From: CAYVUV01 sp964455095
GTDB taxonomy: Bacteria; Desulfobacterota; Binatia; HRBIN30; CADEER01
Length of the DNA: 38,908 nucleotides
Assembly (NCBI GenBank): GCA_964455095.1
Contig: CAYVUV010000050.1
Location: forward strand, 1-38,908
Direction: 5' to 3'
This document shows, piece after piece, positions 30,785 through 38,908 of this stretch. The translations under genes were made by a program, and so were the position numbers. The notes below the pieces were generated by a model that was not told the origin of the DNA, made no database searches, and saw only the letters and a list, made by a program, of their open reading frames with translations. Position 1 is the stretch's first letter; each line of letters opens with the position of its first letter.

Positions 30785-32059
30785 ATGACCACGTACGTGT
30801 ACTTCCACATTTGCTGCATCAATGACTGGGAGAACATCGTCGGACACATTCTGCGGGCGCTCAGGGAGAGCGGCCTCTACGATGCGGTGAAGGAAATTCG
30901 CTGCGCGGTCCTCGGGGAGAAGGACCGCGTACAGCGAGAGATCTTGCGCGATCCCAAGATCCGAATCGTCTTCCACTCCGAGGACCTGTCTCTTCGCGAG
31001 GTTCCAATTCTGAATCGGTTGCGCGAGGACAGCCAGAAAGAGGAGTTTCGTGTCTTGTACCTGCACGCCAAGGGGGTATCGAGGAAGGGCAATGCGCATG
31101 TATCCGACTGGGTCGACTACATGCTGTATTTCAATGTGCACCTGTATCGCTTTGCGCTTCAGGCGCTCGAGTACAACGATTCGTGTGGCGTGAACTACCA
31201 GGACGAGCACTACTCGGGCAATTTCTGGTGGTCGAAGTCGGAGTACATCAGGGATCTCAACAAGCTGTCGCCGTCAGCTGAGCGCGACCCCCTGGCGCCG
31301 GAGTTGTGGCTGACGTGTCGTGGTTTGCGGGACAATCCCACGCGCAGCGCGTGTGCACCGGCAAGCTTGTGGACATCCGGCGTGAACCACTACGACGACC
31401 CGTATCCTGACCGTCACTATGTGGGCTGTGCGACCAGGTACGACGTGCGGTTCAAGCGCCTGCTGCCGCGTTTTGACCACGTCGTCATCAACAACTACGA
31501 GTGCGGGTTATCGAGCAGCGGGCTGCTGCCCACCCAGCCCGTGCTGGGCCTCTTCAAGACCGACACGGTGATCCTGTTCTACCGGAACATCTTCCTGCGG
31601 ACGATCGGCACATTCATAAAGGGCTGCGTGCCCGGCGCCGGCCGACCCGCGGGGCCGCTGCTGCGCGAGATATACAGCGTGCTGGAGCAGGCGGACGCGG
31701 AGTATCTGCACCAGACACTTGCATCGCACGACTTCCCCGAGGCCTTCCGGGTGTATGTCGGCGCGCTGCGGCAGATATACGCGAAGAGGTGCGACACCCT
31801 GCCTCAAGCCCGGTTGCTCGACGACCACGGCATCGAGGATGTGGACCATCATGTCGAGCTGGAGCACAACCTCGCCTTCTTCAGGATCACGAACTGTCGG
31901 TTTCCGTTCGATACCAAGAGCAAATCGAACCGGGCCATCAAGGAGTCGCTCTTGCTGTTCGTGCGGCGGAGTGCGCCGTTGCAGGACGCCATCCGAAGCA
32001 TATACGCCGACGACGTTACGTTCTTTGGAAGGCGGGGGGTGTTGGTCGATGAGTGCTAG
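30785..32059 (+). CDS. putative glycosyltransferase of an uncharacterised GT-A-like family
   Basis: A 424-residue protein. Residues about 1-190 hold Y-V-Y-F-H-I-C-C-I-N-D-W, L-Y-L-H-A-K-G-V-S-R-K-G-N, S-D-W-V-D-Y-M, and C-G-V-N-Y then H-Y-S-G-N-F-W-W-S. I recognise this set from uncharacterised transferase-like proteins in polysaccharide clusters, in which the H-x-K-G-V-S and S-G-N-F-W-W motifs recur. A classical D-x-D is not evident there. Residues about 190-424 have no recognised motif and may be a second domain. The ATG at 30785 follows the previous gene by 30 bases without a clear ribosome-binding site. It is the last gene of the three-gene rightward unit and meets a convergent gene after seven bases. 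Confidence 0.6.
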   Translation: MTTYVYFHICCINDWENIVGHILRALRESGLYDAVKEIRCAVLGEKDRVQREILRDPKIRIVFHSEDLSLREVPILNRLREDSQKEEFRVLYLHAKGVSRKGNAHVSDWVDYMLYFNVHLYRFALQALEYNDSCGVNYQDEHYSGNFWWSKSEYIRDLNKLSPSAERDPLAPELWLTCRGLRDNPTRSACAPASLWTSGVNHYDDPYPDRHYVGCATRYDVRFKRLLPRFDHVVINNYECGLSSSGLLPTQPVLGLFKTDTVILFYRNIFLRTIGTFIKGCVPGAGRPAGPLLREIYSVLEQADAEYLHQTLASHDFPEAFRVYVGALRQIYAKRCDTLPQARLLDDHGIEDVDHHVELEHNLAFFRITNCRFPFDTKSKSNRAIKESLLLFVRRSAPLQDAIRSIYADDVTFFGRRGVLVDEC

Positions 32060-32066
32060 CCACCCG

Positions 32067-35000
32067 TCATGCCAGCGGCAGTCTCAGGTGGACGGGTTCG
32101 ATCCATACGGCGTGGGTGCCAAAGAGCTCGTGCTCGTCGACGAAGATGGGGCGGTACCCCCATTTGCGGCAGAAGGCGTCGCACTTGTCCGAACGGTCCG
32201 TCTCGTCCGAGAAACACTTCCTGAAGGCGTCCGATTCGAAGAGCAACTCGTTGTGAAGCACGCCGTATGCAAAGACGAAGTCGTGCCTGAATCGCCGGTT
32301 CACGATCAGGAGGGGTTTCGTCTCGACGGACACATCCTTGATCTTCCGTACCAGCCTCTGCACGGCGGTGGCGTCGATGGCGGGCCGAGAGAAGAGGATG
32401 AATTTCTCACCGCCGTAGCGAAGGTCGCGACCGTGCACGAACACGTCGTCCGGATGGTGATACGCCGAGAGCTGAGAGACGAAGTCGTCGATGTCGGGTG
32501 AAAAGCGGTCGTATTGGTGGACGGCGCAGGAGACGGTCCCATCGTCGTCCAACACCCATCCATCCCGGTTTCGGTAGAGCTTGAGCCTTCCCCGGTCGTC
32601 TCGCGGAATGAAGGCGATCGTCTCGCGCTCCGCCGGCGTCATCGGGCGAGCATCCTGCAGCAGATCGATCTCGGTAAAGCCACAATTGTTGACCAGACTG
32701 AGCCCGGCCCGCGCGATTCTGATCCGACCACAGTGGTTCAACCGACCGCTGTGGGCCAGATGGTTCAGGGTCCCCTGATCGGCGAACTCGTAGTTCTGCT
32801 CGGCGGCGACCCGGGCCAGGTCGGTCAGAAGCGTCATGACCGCGGGTTTCCGGCCCAGGATGGCGCCCGAGTTCAATATGACCTCGTCGGCGATTGCGTC
32901 CGCCGCCGCCTGGCCGAATGCACCGAGGACCCACTGATAGTTCAAGCCGTTCGGATGGTTGCCGACGGTGAGAAACTTGAATTCCGACATCAGATAGAGA
33001 TCGCAATCGTGCATGAGCTCGTCGGCGTGCATGAAAGGGTCGCGTTGAAAGTACGCGTCCCTGAAATCCATGATCAACGCATAGCGAAACGGCATTCCCT
33101 CCAGCCACTGGCGGTACTGTTCGAATCGGTATCCGTTGACGACCTTGTGCCCCGGTGTGATCGGCGGAACCGGGAAGTAGTTCACCGCATTGTCCAGCAG
33201 ATAGGCTTTGACCGGTTCGTACTCGGGGCCGTCGGTGATGCCGATGAACACCGGACATCCCGCGCCGGTTCTGCGCAGCGTGGAGATGAACTGGCGGTAC
33301 TGATCGACTGCTGTGTAACCGGTCGCGATCGTCACGATGATGTCCGTCAGGGGCGCGGTCTCCAGGTCGGGCTGGCCCTCGGCCATGCCGCGGACGGGGT
33401 TGAATGACCCGGCGGCGGCGCCGCTGAGGGCCGCGCGGCACTCGATCAAGTCGAGCATGGCGTCGACGCGATCGACCGCTCTGTGATGCGCGAGGGCAAA
33501 TTCCCTTCCTTGCCTGCCGATCGTCTCGCGTTCGCCGTCGTGCGCCAGATAGTAGAGCACCCGTCGCTCCAGTTCCTTCATGCCTTCGTCGGTCGGGTCG
33601 TAGAAGATGACATGCACTCCGTCGACGAACGGGTGCGCGATGGGCTGGGACATCCTGTCCACGAACACCAGGGCGCCGGACCCGACAGCTTCCCAGAGTC
33701 TGGAGTCCCCCTCCCACCAATCCGGGTTGGCATGGAGCACGATCTTGCTGTCGTACAGGGTTGCCTTGTACGTCGGGTGCAGCGCGGACCGCCCGATCGG
33801 ACCGCATTCGGAAACCGTGCCAATCCGCATCGGAAAGGCATGATCACGGGACAGCTGTTTGGCGAAGCTCAACAGTCGGCCTCTGGCGCGGCTGAACACC
33901 GGGCTGTCGATGACGGCATCCTCGAAGAGACAGGACACCGCGATCTGTCGCGCGGCGCTGCGCCCCTCGGGCGGGTCGATCATGTCGTCGGTGACGCAGT
34001 AGGCGGTCGGCACGACCAGCAGGCCCGCGTAGTCGATCGCCTGGTTGGTCAGGCGATCGACACAGCTTCGTTTGAGATACAGGGCCCAACGAAAATCGTC
34101 GGCATCGTAGATCAGCCGGGGATCGTCGCCGTAGTCGAGCATGATCGACTTCTCCTTCAGCCGATCCTTGATCGGCTGAAAGTGGGTATGGAAAGGGCAG
34201 TGGTCGGCCAGATGATTCTGGCAAAAGATCAGGTAGTCCGCCGAATCCGGGTCGTCGACGAGATCGACGCGTGGGTGGGCCGTCAGGCCCGCATCGGTCA
34301 TCCGCATTTCGTTGCTGCTGGCCTCGATGTCATCGAAGAGCGGGAAATGGATTTTGTACCTGGAACCATGCTCGGTGCCTTGTGCGCCTCGCCAGAGCTC
34401 CCTGTGTCGCAAGTGGGTCCAGAGGGACTCGGCATGGGCGAGAGGGAAGTGTTCGAGCCTGACATGGCTCGCCGAGGTGTGGCGAATCCGGTGGCAGATC
34501 TCGGGTATCGAAAGGTGCGGGGAGACGGTCAGCGAAAAGTCGGGGAGAAGCTGGTGGGCAGGAAGCATCAACCCGATCGCGACGTCGTCGACGATGTCGT
34601 ATCGGAGGCGGTGTTTGTTGCGCACCAGGGTCTGTACTTCCGTGGCGTTGAGGAAATACGCCGCGCCGCTGATGAAGGTGTTGCCCTCGTACTCGTCCAG
34701 CTCCGACAACGACTTGATGCTCTTGTCCGGACCAATCCGGTTGTGCGCCTGGAGGTCCTGTCGCAGTGCGTCAGCCCAGACCGCGGTGCCGGAATAGATG
34801 ATCGGCGCCGTGGTCTGCACGAACTCATCGAACTGTGGCAGTCGGATGAGGCTGCCGAGATTGGTTCGAAAGAAGACGTCGTACTGGTCCTGCAGCCGTT
34901 CGAAGGCATGGATCGTCTTGCTGAGCATCCCCGGAATCTGCGGCGTGTGAAATGCCGGGTCGCAGAGCCGGTCGAGATCAACCGTGTCGTCCTGGATGAT

Positions 35001-35180
35001 GTTGTCCCGGAGATGTTTGTACGCACGCAGGTCGACGTGGTGTTCGAAGAGAAGGTACACGCGCAGGTGCGGTGTGTGGGCATTGGTGTAGGCGATCAGG
35101 TCGGACCAGTAGTGGTTGATGTAGTGGACGTACACCGGCTGCGTCGTGGCAGCGATGGCGAGAATGGCGATCCGCTTCAT
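32067..35180 (-). CDS. large three-domain glycosyltransferase
   Basis: A 1037-residue cytoplasmic protein that seems to join three transferase domains. The N-terminal part (about 1-270) resembles GT31-like or related GT-A proteins (V-F-F-R-T-N-L-G-S-L, Y-S-G-T-A-V-W). The middle (about 290-600) is a GT-B half with H-A-N-P-D-W-W-E-G-D-S-R-L-W-E (about 500) and V-G-S-G-A-L-V-F-V-D, as in exostosin-like or GT1/GT4 C-termini. The third (about 620-880) starts at D-I-I-V-T-I-A-T-G-Y and has L-I-M-D-F-R-D-A-Y-F-Q-R-D-P (about 701-714), a D-x-x-D metal-type motif. The last 150 residues are unassigned. The ATG at 35180 lacks a strong ribosome-binding site. It stands alone, divergent from a GT2 gene, and could make several glycan linkages by itself. 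Confidence 0.7.
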   Translation of the reverse strand: MKRIAILAIAATTQPVYVHYINHYWSDLIAYTNAHTPHLRVYLLFEHHVDLRAYKHLRDNIIQDDTVDLDRLCDPAFHTPQIPGMLSKTIHAFERLQDQYDVFFRTNLGSLIRLPQFDEFVQTTAPIIYSGTAVWADALRQDLQAHNRIGPDKSIKSLSELDEYEGNTFISGAAYFLNATEVQTLVRNKHRLRYDIVDDVAIGLMLPAHQLLPDFSLTVSPHLSIPEICHRIRHTSASHVRLEHFPLAHAESLWTHLRHRELWRGAQGTEHGSRYKIHFPLFDDIEASSNEMRMTDAGLTAHPRVDLVDDPDSADYLIFCQNHLADHCPFHTHFQPIKDRLKEKSIMLDYGDDPRLIYDADDFRWALYLKRSCVDRLTNQAIDYAGLLVVPTAYCVTDDMIDPPEGRSAARQIAVSCLFEDAVIDSPVFSRARGRLLSFAKQLSRDHAFPMRIGTVSECGPIGRSALHPTYKATLYDSKIVLHANPDWWEGDSRLWEAVGSGALVFVDRMSQPIAHPFVDGVHVIFYDPTDEGMKELERRVLYYLAHDGERETIGRQGREFALAHHRAVDRVDAMLDLIECRAALSGAAAGSFNPVRGMAEGQPDLETAPLTDIIVTIATGYTAVDQYRQFISTLRRTGAGCPVFIGITDGPEYEPVKAYLLDNAVNYFPVPPITPGHKVVNGYRFEQYRQWLEGMPFRYALIMDFRDAYFQRDPFMHADELMHDCDLYLMSEFKFLTVGNHPNGLNYQWVLGAFGQAAADAIADEVILNSGAILGRKPAVMTLLTDLARVAAEQNYEFADQGTLNHLAHSGRLNHCGRIRIARAGLSLVNNCGFTEIDLLQDARPMTPAERETIAFIPRDDRGRLKLYRNRDGWVLDDDGTVSCAVHQYDRFSPDIDDFVSQLSAYHHPDDVFVHGRDLRYGGEKFILFSRPAIDATAVQRLVRKIKDVSVETKPLLIVNRRFRHDFVFAYGVLHNELLFESDAFRKCFSDETDRSDKCDAFCRKWGYRPIFVDEHELFGTHAVWIEPVHLRLPLA

Positions 35181-35449
35181 GGCGACATCGGCGGGATCTT
35201 CATCGCCTTCCGGGGCATGCCGGTTGGTTGGAGAGGCGCCATGATTCGCAATTGGAGGGGCGCCGCGCGCGGCCGCAGGCGGAAGCGGGGGTGGGTCGAC
35301 GACACCACGGGCGACGATAGCAAGAGGGCCGGGGGGCGCGAAGGGGGGACGGCCGATGTTCGAGCCGCACGGGCGCGTCGCCCCTGGGCAAGCGTTCAGT
35401 GCGCAGCGGCCTGTTCGGCGCGGCGCGTGTCTGTGGTAGCTGTGCGCCC
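35181..35449. other. 269-base divergent region with G-rich tract
   Basis: The gap separates the starts of the three-domain transferase (leftward from 35180) and a GT2 gene (rightward from 35450) and should hold both promoters. No convincing -35/-10 pair is visible. It contains runs of G on the plus strand around 35327-35348 (two 6-base runs after a GGG) that could fold as a G-quadruplex. Confidence 0.35.
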
Positions 35450-36484
35450 ATGCCGAGCGTGTCGGTCGTTGTCGTGACGTACAACCGCGTCGAGCAGCTG
35501 CGTCGCAGTCTCACGGCGGTCGCGGCCCTGGACCATCCGGACTTCGAGATCGTGGTGGTCGATGACGGGTCAACGGATGGAACCAGCGAGATGGTGCGGA
35601 CAGCGTTCCCGCAGGTGCGCTATTTCGCGCGGCCGGCGAACCGCGGCGAGCCGATCGTTCGCAATATCGGATTCCGCGCGGCGCAGGGGGACATCATCGC
35701 CACGACCGACGATGACTGCGTCCCGCCGCGCGACTGGCTGCGCCAACACCTGCGGTACTACGACGATCCCCGCGTCGGCATCGTCGGGGGGCTACAGGTG
35801 GCGGTGGCGCCGAACTTCTACGACCATTTCGAGAGCGCGCAGTACGATATGCACCTGGACGCGCTGCAGCGCCTCGACCGCGTCGACGGCTTCGACCATT
35901 TGATCACCGGCAATCTGAGCGTACGCCGCGCGGTCTTCGACCGGGTCGGGGGCTTCGACGAACGCTTCCGCCGCGATGGCGCCGACGCCGATTTCACCCG
36001 CCGGGTCGGCCGCGCCGGGTATGCGATCATCCGCGATCCGAACCTGTCGGTGGGTCACCTGAAGGTCTACGGCCTGCGGTCGTACTTGAAGATGCGCCTG
36101 CGCCGCGCGGTGGGCTGTGTGCTGATCGACGCAAAGGATGGGGTCCGTCCCGTGCGCCGCTTCATCCCCCTTCCCAACGTCCCTTGGACGCAGGGCAACT
36201 GGCGCCGATTCCGCCGGCAGTTCGGTGGAGGGCTGCTCGCCTGGGTGCGCTTTTGGGGTCTTGCCGTGTTGTCGCGCTGGTTCGATGTCGCGGGCCGTGC
36301 GTACTACTCCTGGACGCTGCGCGGCGCGCTGAGCTCCTCGATCGGCGTGCCGTCGAGCTCGGGCAGCGGCACGCCCAGGAGCGCGCCGACGGTCGGCGCG
36401 AAGTCGAGAATCGACACCGCTCGCCCCAGCGGTCCAGCCGCGATGGAGGGGCCGGAGGCAAAGAACAAGCCCTGGGATTTGTGA
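35450..36484 (+). CDS. family 2 glycosyltransferase with antisense-overlapping C-terminus
   Basis: A 344-residue GT2 enzyme. The nucleotide-binding start is V-S-V-V-V-V-T-Y-N-R (4-13) and V-V-V-D-D-G-S-T-D-G (35-44), the metal motif is T-T-D-D-D-C (86-90), and N-L-S-V-R-R-A-V-F and D-A-D-F-T-R-R-V follow as in the family. The ATG at 35450 gives the standard N-terminus. The family similarity ends near residue 295. The last ~60 codons (36304-36484) lie antisense to the end of the convergent phosphodiesterase-like gene, which is conserved there. So this tail is Ser/Pro/Gly-rich filler and may result from loss of an earlier stop. It probably adds a sugar to a lipid- or protein-linked glycan; the donor is unknown. 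Confidence 0.85.
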   Translation: MPSVSVVVVTYNRVEQLRRSLTAVAALDHPDFEIVVVDDGSTDGTSEMVRTAFPQVRYFARPANRGEPIVRNIGFRAAQGDIIATTDDDCVPPRDWLRQHLRYYDDPRVGIVGGLQVAVAPNFYDHFESAQYDMHLDALQRLDRVDGFDHLITGNLSVRRAVFDRVGGFDERFRRDGADADFTRRVGRAGYAIIRDPNLSVGHLKVYGLRSYLKMRLRRAVGCVLIDAKDGVRPVRRFIPLPNVPWTQGNWRRFRRQFGGGLLAWVRFWGLAVLSRWFDVAGRAYYSWTLRGALSSSIGVPSSSGSGTPRSAPTVGAKSRIDTARPSGPAAMEGPEAKNKPWDL

Positions 36485-37827
36485 TCGCCGGTGCGACGCT
36501 GCGGGTCTGGGGCGTCGACTCGTCCCGTCTTGGCGGACGAGACCGCGACGATCGGCGCTTCGCGGTTCCACTCCACCAGCAGATCCGGCAGCTCGTGGAG
36601 CGCTGGTCCGTTGTAGAGATCGGCGACCCGCAACACGCGGTGGACGGCCGGGAGGCCGGTATCGACGTTGATCAGGGAGAGCAGATCGCTGGTCAACGCG
36701 GCACAGAACTCGTCGTATTCGGCGCCGGCCTGAATGCGACCGCGCGGTTCGCGCCCGACGAGATTGACGCGGATGGCGCCGAATCCGTCGTTGCTCGGAA
36801 CCTGAAAGGACCGGCGCGACTCGTCGACCCACGTCGGTGCGCTGACGATCCGGCGCACCAGCGCGTCGCGCAGTGGACCGAGCAGGGTGCGGATCGCGCG
36901 CGGCGTGCGCTGCCAGCACCACAACAGGGAATCGAGCCACTGCCGTTTGTTGAGCGGCGGCACCCCGTCCAGGCGCTGCAACGCATCGTCGAGCAAGAAG
37001 TTACCGCCAGCGAGTGGCCCCATCCCATGACTGCACAGAATGAAGACGTGGGCGTCGGCGCCGGCTTCCGCAATGAGTCGACCCACCGCGGCGTCGATGG
37101 CGACGTAGACGTCCCTGATCGGATCGCCCTGGGCGCGGGCGAGCGCGACGTCATGGCGCGCGTGGGTCGGATCGTGCACATGCCAGAGTTGGTGGCCGAC
37201 GCAGTGCGCTTCGCTGAAGGTGGTCACGAAGAGATCCCAGTTCTCCTGCGCGAGGAAGTGGCTGGACAGGTCGGCTTTGCGCTGCACGCGGGCGAGCAGG
37301 TCTTGGGGGAGGCTGCTCAACGCCTCGGGGTCGCGGCGACGATCGCACAGGCCGACTGGATCGCGGCCGAAGCGCGCCGTCACCTCCTTGGCCAACGCTG
37401 GCGGCCAGGTGTGAAAGCCGGCGAGATCGGGCGCGTGGGTGCCCCAGTCGACCAACTGGATGCCGTTGAGCCCATCGACACGATGCGTTTCGGGGACATC
37501 GATGACCGCGACGCGACGGCCGGCCTGGCTGAGCGCATCCCAGAACGTCCGCGCGCGGATGTCACGCGGTCGATGCCGAACTATTTGATAGGTGCCGGAG
37601 CGCAGCTGGCGGAACCAGAACTGTCCGTGGCGAGCGGGCGACACGCCGGTGGCGAACGAGGCCCAGATCGAGCCGACGAACAGGCCGGGCGGCGTGATGG
37701 TCACGCCGCACCTGGTGCGTTCGAACAGGGCGCGAAAAGTCGGCAGGACGCCGGCGGCCGCCCAGGTGCGGATCAACTCGCCATCCGCTGAATCGATACC
37801 GATGAACAGAACTTTGGTGCCGGCCAT
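36304..37827 (-). CDS. alkaline-phosphatase-superfamily (type I phosphodiesterase/nucleotide pyrophosphatase) protein
   Basis: A 507-residue protein of the phosphodiesterase/sulfatase fold. The N-terminal metal Asp is in L-F-I-G-I-D-S-A-D (Asp12). The nucleophile region is S-I-W-A-S-F-A-T-G. Later metal motifs are S-E-A-H-C-V-G-H, L-C-S-H-G-M-G and H-K-S-Q-G-L-F, and the C-terminus has L-D-F-A-P-T-V-G-A-L-L-G then L-D-G-T-P-I as in the family. The Asp usually found in the D-x-x-G-H and D-H-G-M motifs is replaced (S-E-A-H, C-S-H-G-M), which may change metal binding. The ATG at 37827 has GAGGG eight bases upstream. It follows the GT2 gene at 38887-37862 by 34 bases and likely shares its transcript. 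It may cleave a phosphodiester or phosphonate in glycan precursors, but the role is open. Confidence 0.8.
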   Translation of the reverse strand: MAGTKVLFIGIDSADGELIRTWAAAGVLPTFRALFERTRCGVTITPPGLFVGSIWASFATGVSPARHGQFWFRQLRSGTYQIVRHRPRDIRARTFWDALSQAGRRVAVIDVPETHRVDGLNGIQLVDWGTHAPDLAGFHTWPPALAKEVTARFGRDPVGLCDRRRDPEALSSLPQDLLARVQRKADLSSHFLAQENWDLFVTTFSEAHCVGHQLWHVHDPTHARHDVALARAQGDPIRDVYVAIDAAVGRLIAEAGADAHVFILCSHGMGPLAGGNFLLDDALQRLDGVPPLNKRQWLDSLLWCWQRTPRAIRTLLGPLRDALVRRIVSAPTWVDESRRSFQVPSNDGFGAIRVNLVGREPRGRIQAGAEYDEFCAALTSDLLSLINVDTGLPAVHRVLRVADLYNGPALHELPDLLVEWNREAPIVAVSSAKTGRVDAPDPQRRTGDHKSQGLFFASGPSIAAGPLGRAVSILDFAPTVGALLGVPLPELDGTPIEELSAPRSVQE

Positions 37828-37861
37828 TCGCGTCGCCCTCGCTGGATCCAGTGGACGACGC

Positions 37862-38887
37862 TTATAGCAAGGGTTCGCCGCAAAATGAGACCACGCGAGG
37901 CGGGACGGCCGGGACCTGCTCTGGCGCGTGGATCGAAAAATCCTTCTGAATGGCTGCGACGGTGATCCGTTTGTCGACGGCGACCCGTTCGCGCCTGTTC
38001 GATGCGCCGTCTCTGGCCACTCGCCAGACCCCGTCGTGCACGAAATCGCGCTCGTCGCCGGCCTCGGCCCACGTCCTGGCGCCGATGACGAGCGTCCGCA
38101 TGTCCTTCTTCAGGCCGCGCCAGACGATGTTCGATACGCTGGCGATCCGCGCGTTGCAGTGAAAGTCTTCCATGTTGCGGATCTGGAGGTCACAGAACCC
38201 GCCGAATCTGTCCCGCACCTGGCGAAGCACCTCGGTCCTGGCGGCGGCGTTGGCCCAGGACATGGCAAAGTCTCCCGACAAGAGAGTCCCGCGCGCATCG
38301 ACGGGCGGGCTGTGCAGAATGTCACAAGCCCCGGCGAACCTGGCCCGCACCTTGCGCAGCGCCTTGATCATGGCAAAACGGCTGGGGCGGGGCGGCGGCG
38401 CATCGATGCGCTGGCCGCACAGGATGCTGTCCAGGAAGTTGCCGCGGTCGCATCGAAAGGGTCCGAAGCAGGCGGGCAGCTCGTTGCGGCCCAGGGTGAC
38501 GTAATCGACCATCAGCTTGTGCGGCTCGAACCAATCGTCCGAGCCGAGTCGGGACCAATGCTGACCGAGCTCGCAGGCGGCGCGCATGCCGATTTCGTTC
38601 ATCACCACGCCGCCGCGGTTTTCTGCGAACCGCACGTAGCGGAAGCGGGGGTCCCGGCGGGCGTAATCCTCAGCGATGTCAGCGCTCCCGTCCGTCGATC
38701 CGTCATCCAGGATCAGGCACAGCCAGTCCTCGTAGGTCTGCGCCAGTAGCGAGTCGAGCGCTTGCGGCAGCGTTCGGGCGCGATTGTAAACCGGGCACAC
38801 CACCGTGAATCGGCCGGGTTTCCGTCGTTGCGGGCACGAATCCAGGATGTCCGCGACCTGCGCGGCGATGTCCGACTCGCCGTTCAT
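37862..38887 (-). CDS. family 2 glycosyltransferase
   Basis: A 341-residue GT2 enzyme. Residues 26-36 (R-F-T-V-V-C-P-V-Y-N-R) and 59-67 (I-L-D-D-G-S-T-D-G) form the nucleotide-binding part, with N-R-G-G-V near 90-94 and the metal motif L-G-S-D-D-W at 114-119. A 24-residue extension precedes the fold. The C-terminal region (about 190-341) contains F-C-D-L-Q-I-R-N-M-E-D-F-H, an acidic patch where the catalytic base is often found. The ATG at 38887 lies 21 bases from the window end with AAGAG upstream, so the gene is complete. It is probably co-transcribed with the phosphodiesterase-like gene. Confidence 0.88.
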   Translation of the reverse strand: MNGESDIAAQVADILDSCPQRRKPGRFTVVCPVYNRARTLPQALDSLLAQTYEDWLCLILDDGSTDGSADIAEDYARRDPRFRYVRFAENRGGVVMNEIGMRAACELGQHWSRLGSDDWFEPHKLMVDYVTLGRNELPACFGPFRCDRGNFLDSILCGQRIDAPPPRPSRFAMIKALRKVRARFAGACDILHSPPVDARGTLLSGDFAMSWANAAARTEVLRQVRDRFGGFCDLQIRNMEDFHCNARIASVSNIVWRGLKKDMRTLVIGARTWAEAGDERDFVHDGVWRVARDGASNRRERVAVDKRITVAAIQKDFSIHAPEQVPAVPPRVVSFCGEPLL

Positions 38888-38908
38888 ACAAACTCTTGAT
38901 CGTTGCTT

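Noticed and set aside
33483..35477. 664-codon open frame on the plus strand opposite the three-domain transferase
   Set aside because: The minus-strand protein has transferase motifs and normal composition; the plus frame has neither.
1..38908. tRNA, rRNA, riboswitch or insertion sequence
   Set aside because: None recognised on either strand; intergenic gaps are mostly below 300 bases and lack such folds or transposase motifs.

Overview
The window is G+C-rich throughout, dense in genes, and has no rRNA, tRNA, CRISPR array or insertion sequence that I can recognise. Lipoprotein signals, an RND efflux pump and exported proteins with cysteine-rich or dockerin-like modules point to an uncultured Gram-negative bacterium. 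The paired C-x3-C-x-D-type repeats of the lipase at 13.6-15.9 kb and the cysteine-rich tail of the protein at 4.9-6.4 kb resemble families I associate with Deltaproteobacteria-like lineages, especially Candidatus Binatota. That assignment is an inference.

Left part (1-16 kb), general metabolism. A cut cytidylate-kinase-like gene is coupled by 4-base overlaps to a periplasmic adaptor lipoprotein and an RND permease, and the unit ends in a perfect 12-bp hairpin. Next come an exported cysteine-rich protein, a zinc alcohol dehydrogenase, and a leftward four-gene unit (DUF1330-like membrane protein, glutathione transferase, DhlA-type haloalkane dehalogenase, propeller-like protein). After these lie a VapBC-type toxin-antitoxin pair, a cofactor-free haloperoxidase-like hydrolase, a PPOX-fold protein, and a large exported lipase with dockerin-like repeats.

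Right part (16-38.9 kb), a surface-glycan / protein-glycosylation island. The centre is a leftward operon (25108 down to 17154, possibly starting with a cysteine-cluster gene at 25837). Its first gene encodes an exported, membrane-anchored protein carrying 31 tetrads of the form x-T-P-T in unbroken register. Six enzyme genes follow, each overlapping the next by 4 bases: a PqqD-domain/glycosyltransferase fusion, a prolyl-4-hydroxylase-like 2OG-Fe(II) oxygenase, an O-fucosyltransferase-like protein fused to a degenerate HPr-kinase-like domain, a second 2OG oxygenase, a glycosyltransferase with a C-terminal PqqD domain, and a GT60-like enzyme. GT60 is the family of the Dictyostelium Skp1 hydroxyproline GlcNAc-transferase, and the two PqqD-fused transferases carry motifs like those of plant and algal hydroxyproline/serine glycosyltransferases (GT95/GT96).

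My leading hypothesis is a bacterial hydroxyproline/threonine O-glycosylation system. PqqD-type peptide-binding modules would recruit a mucin- or extensin-like substrate encoded by the first gene, 2OG oxygenases would hydroxylate prolines, and several transferases would build a glycan. Flanking genes fit: a GDP-mannose-3,5-epimerase-like dehydratase, an MBOAT plus SGNH O-acetylation pair, a second GT60 enzyme with exostosin-like and unknown transferases, a three-domain 1037-residue transferase, two GT2 enzymes and a phosphodiesterase-like protein. The sequence supports the gene content and coupling. The chemistry and the substrate are inferred.
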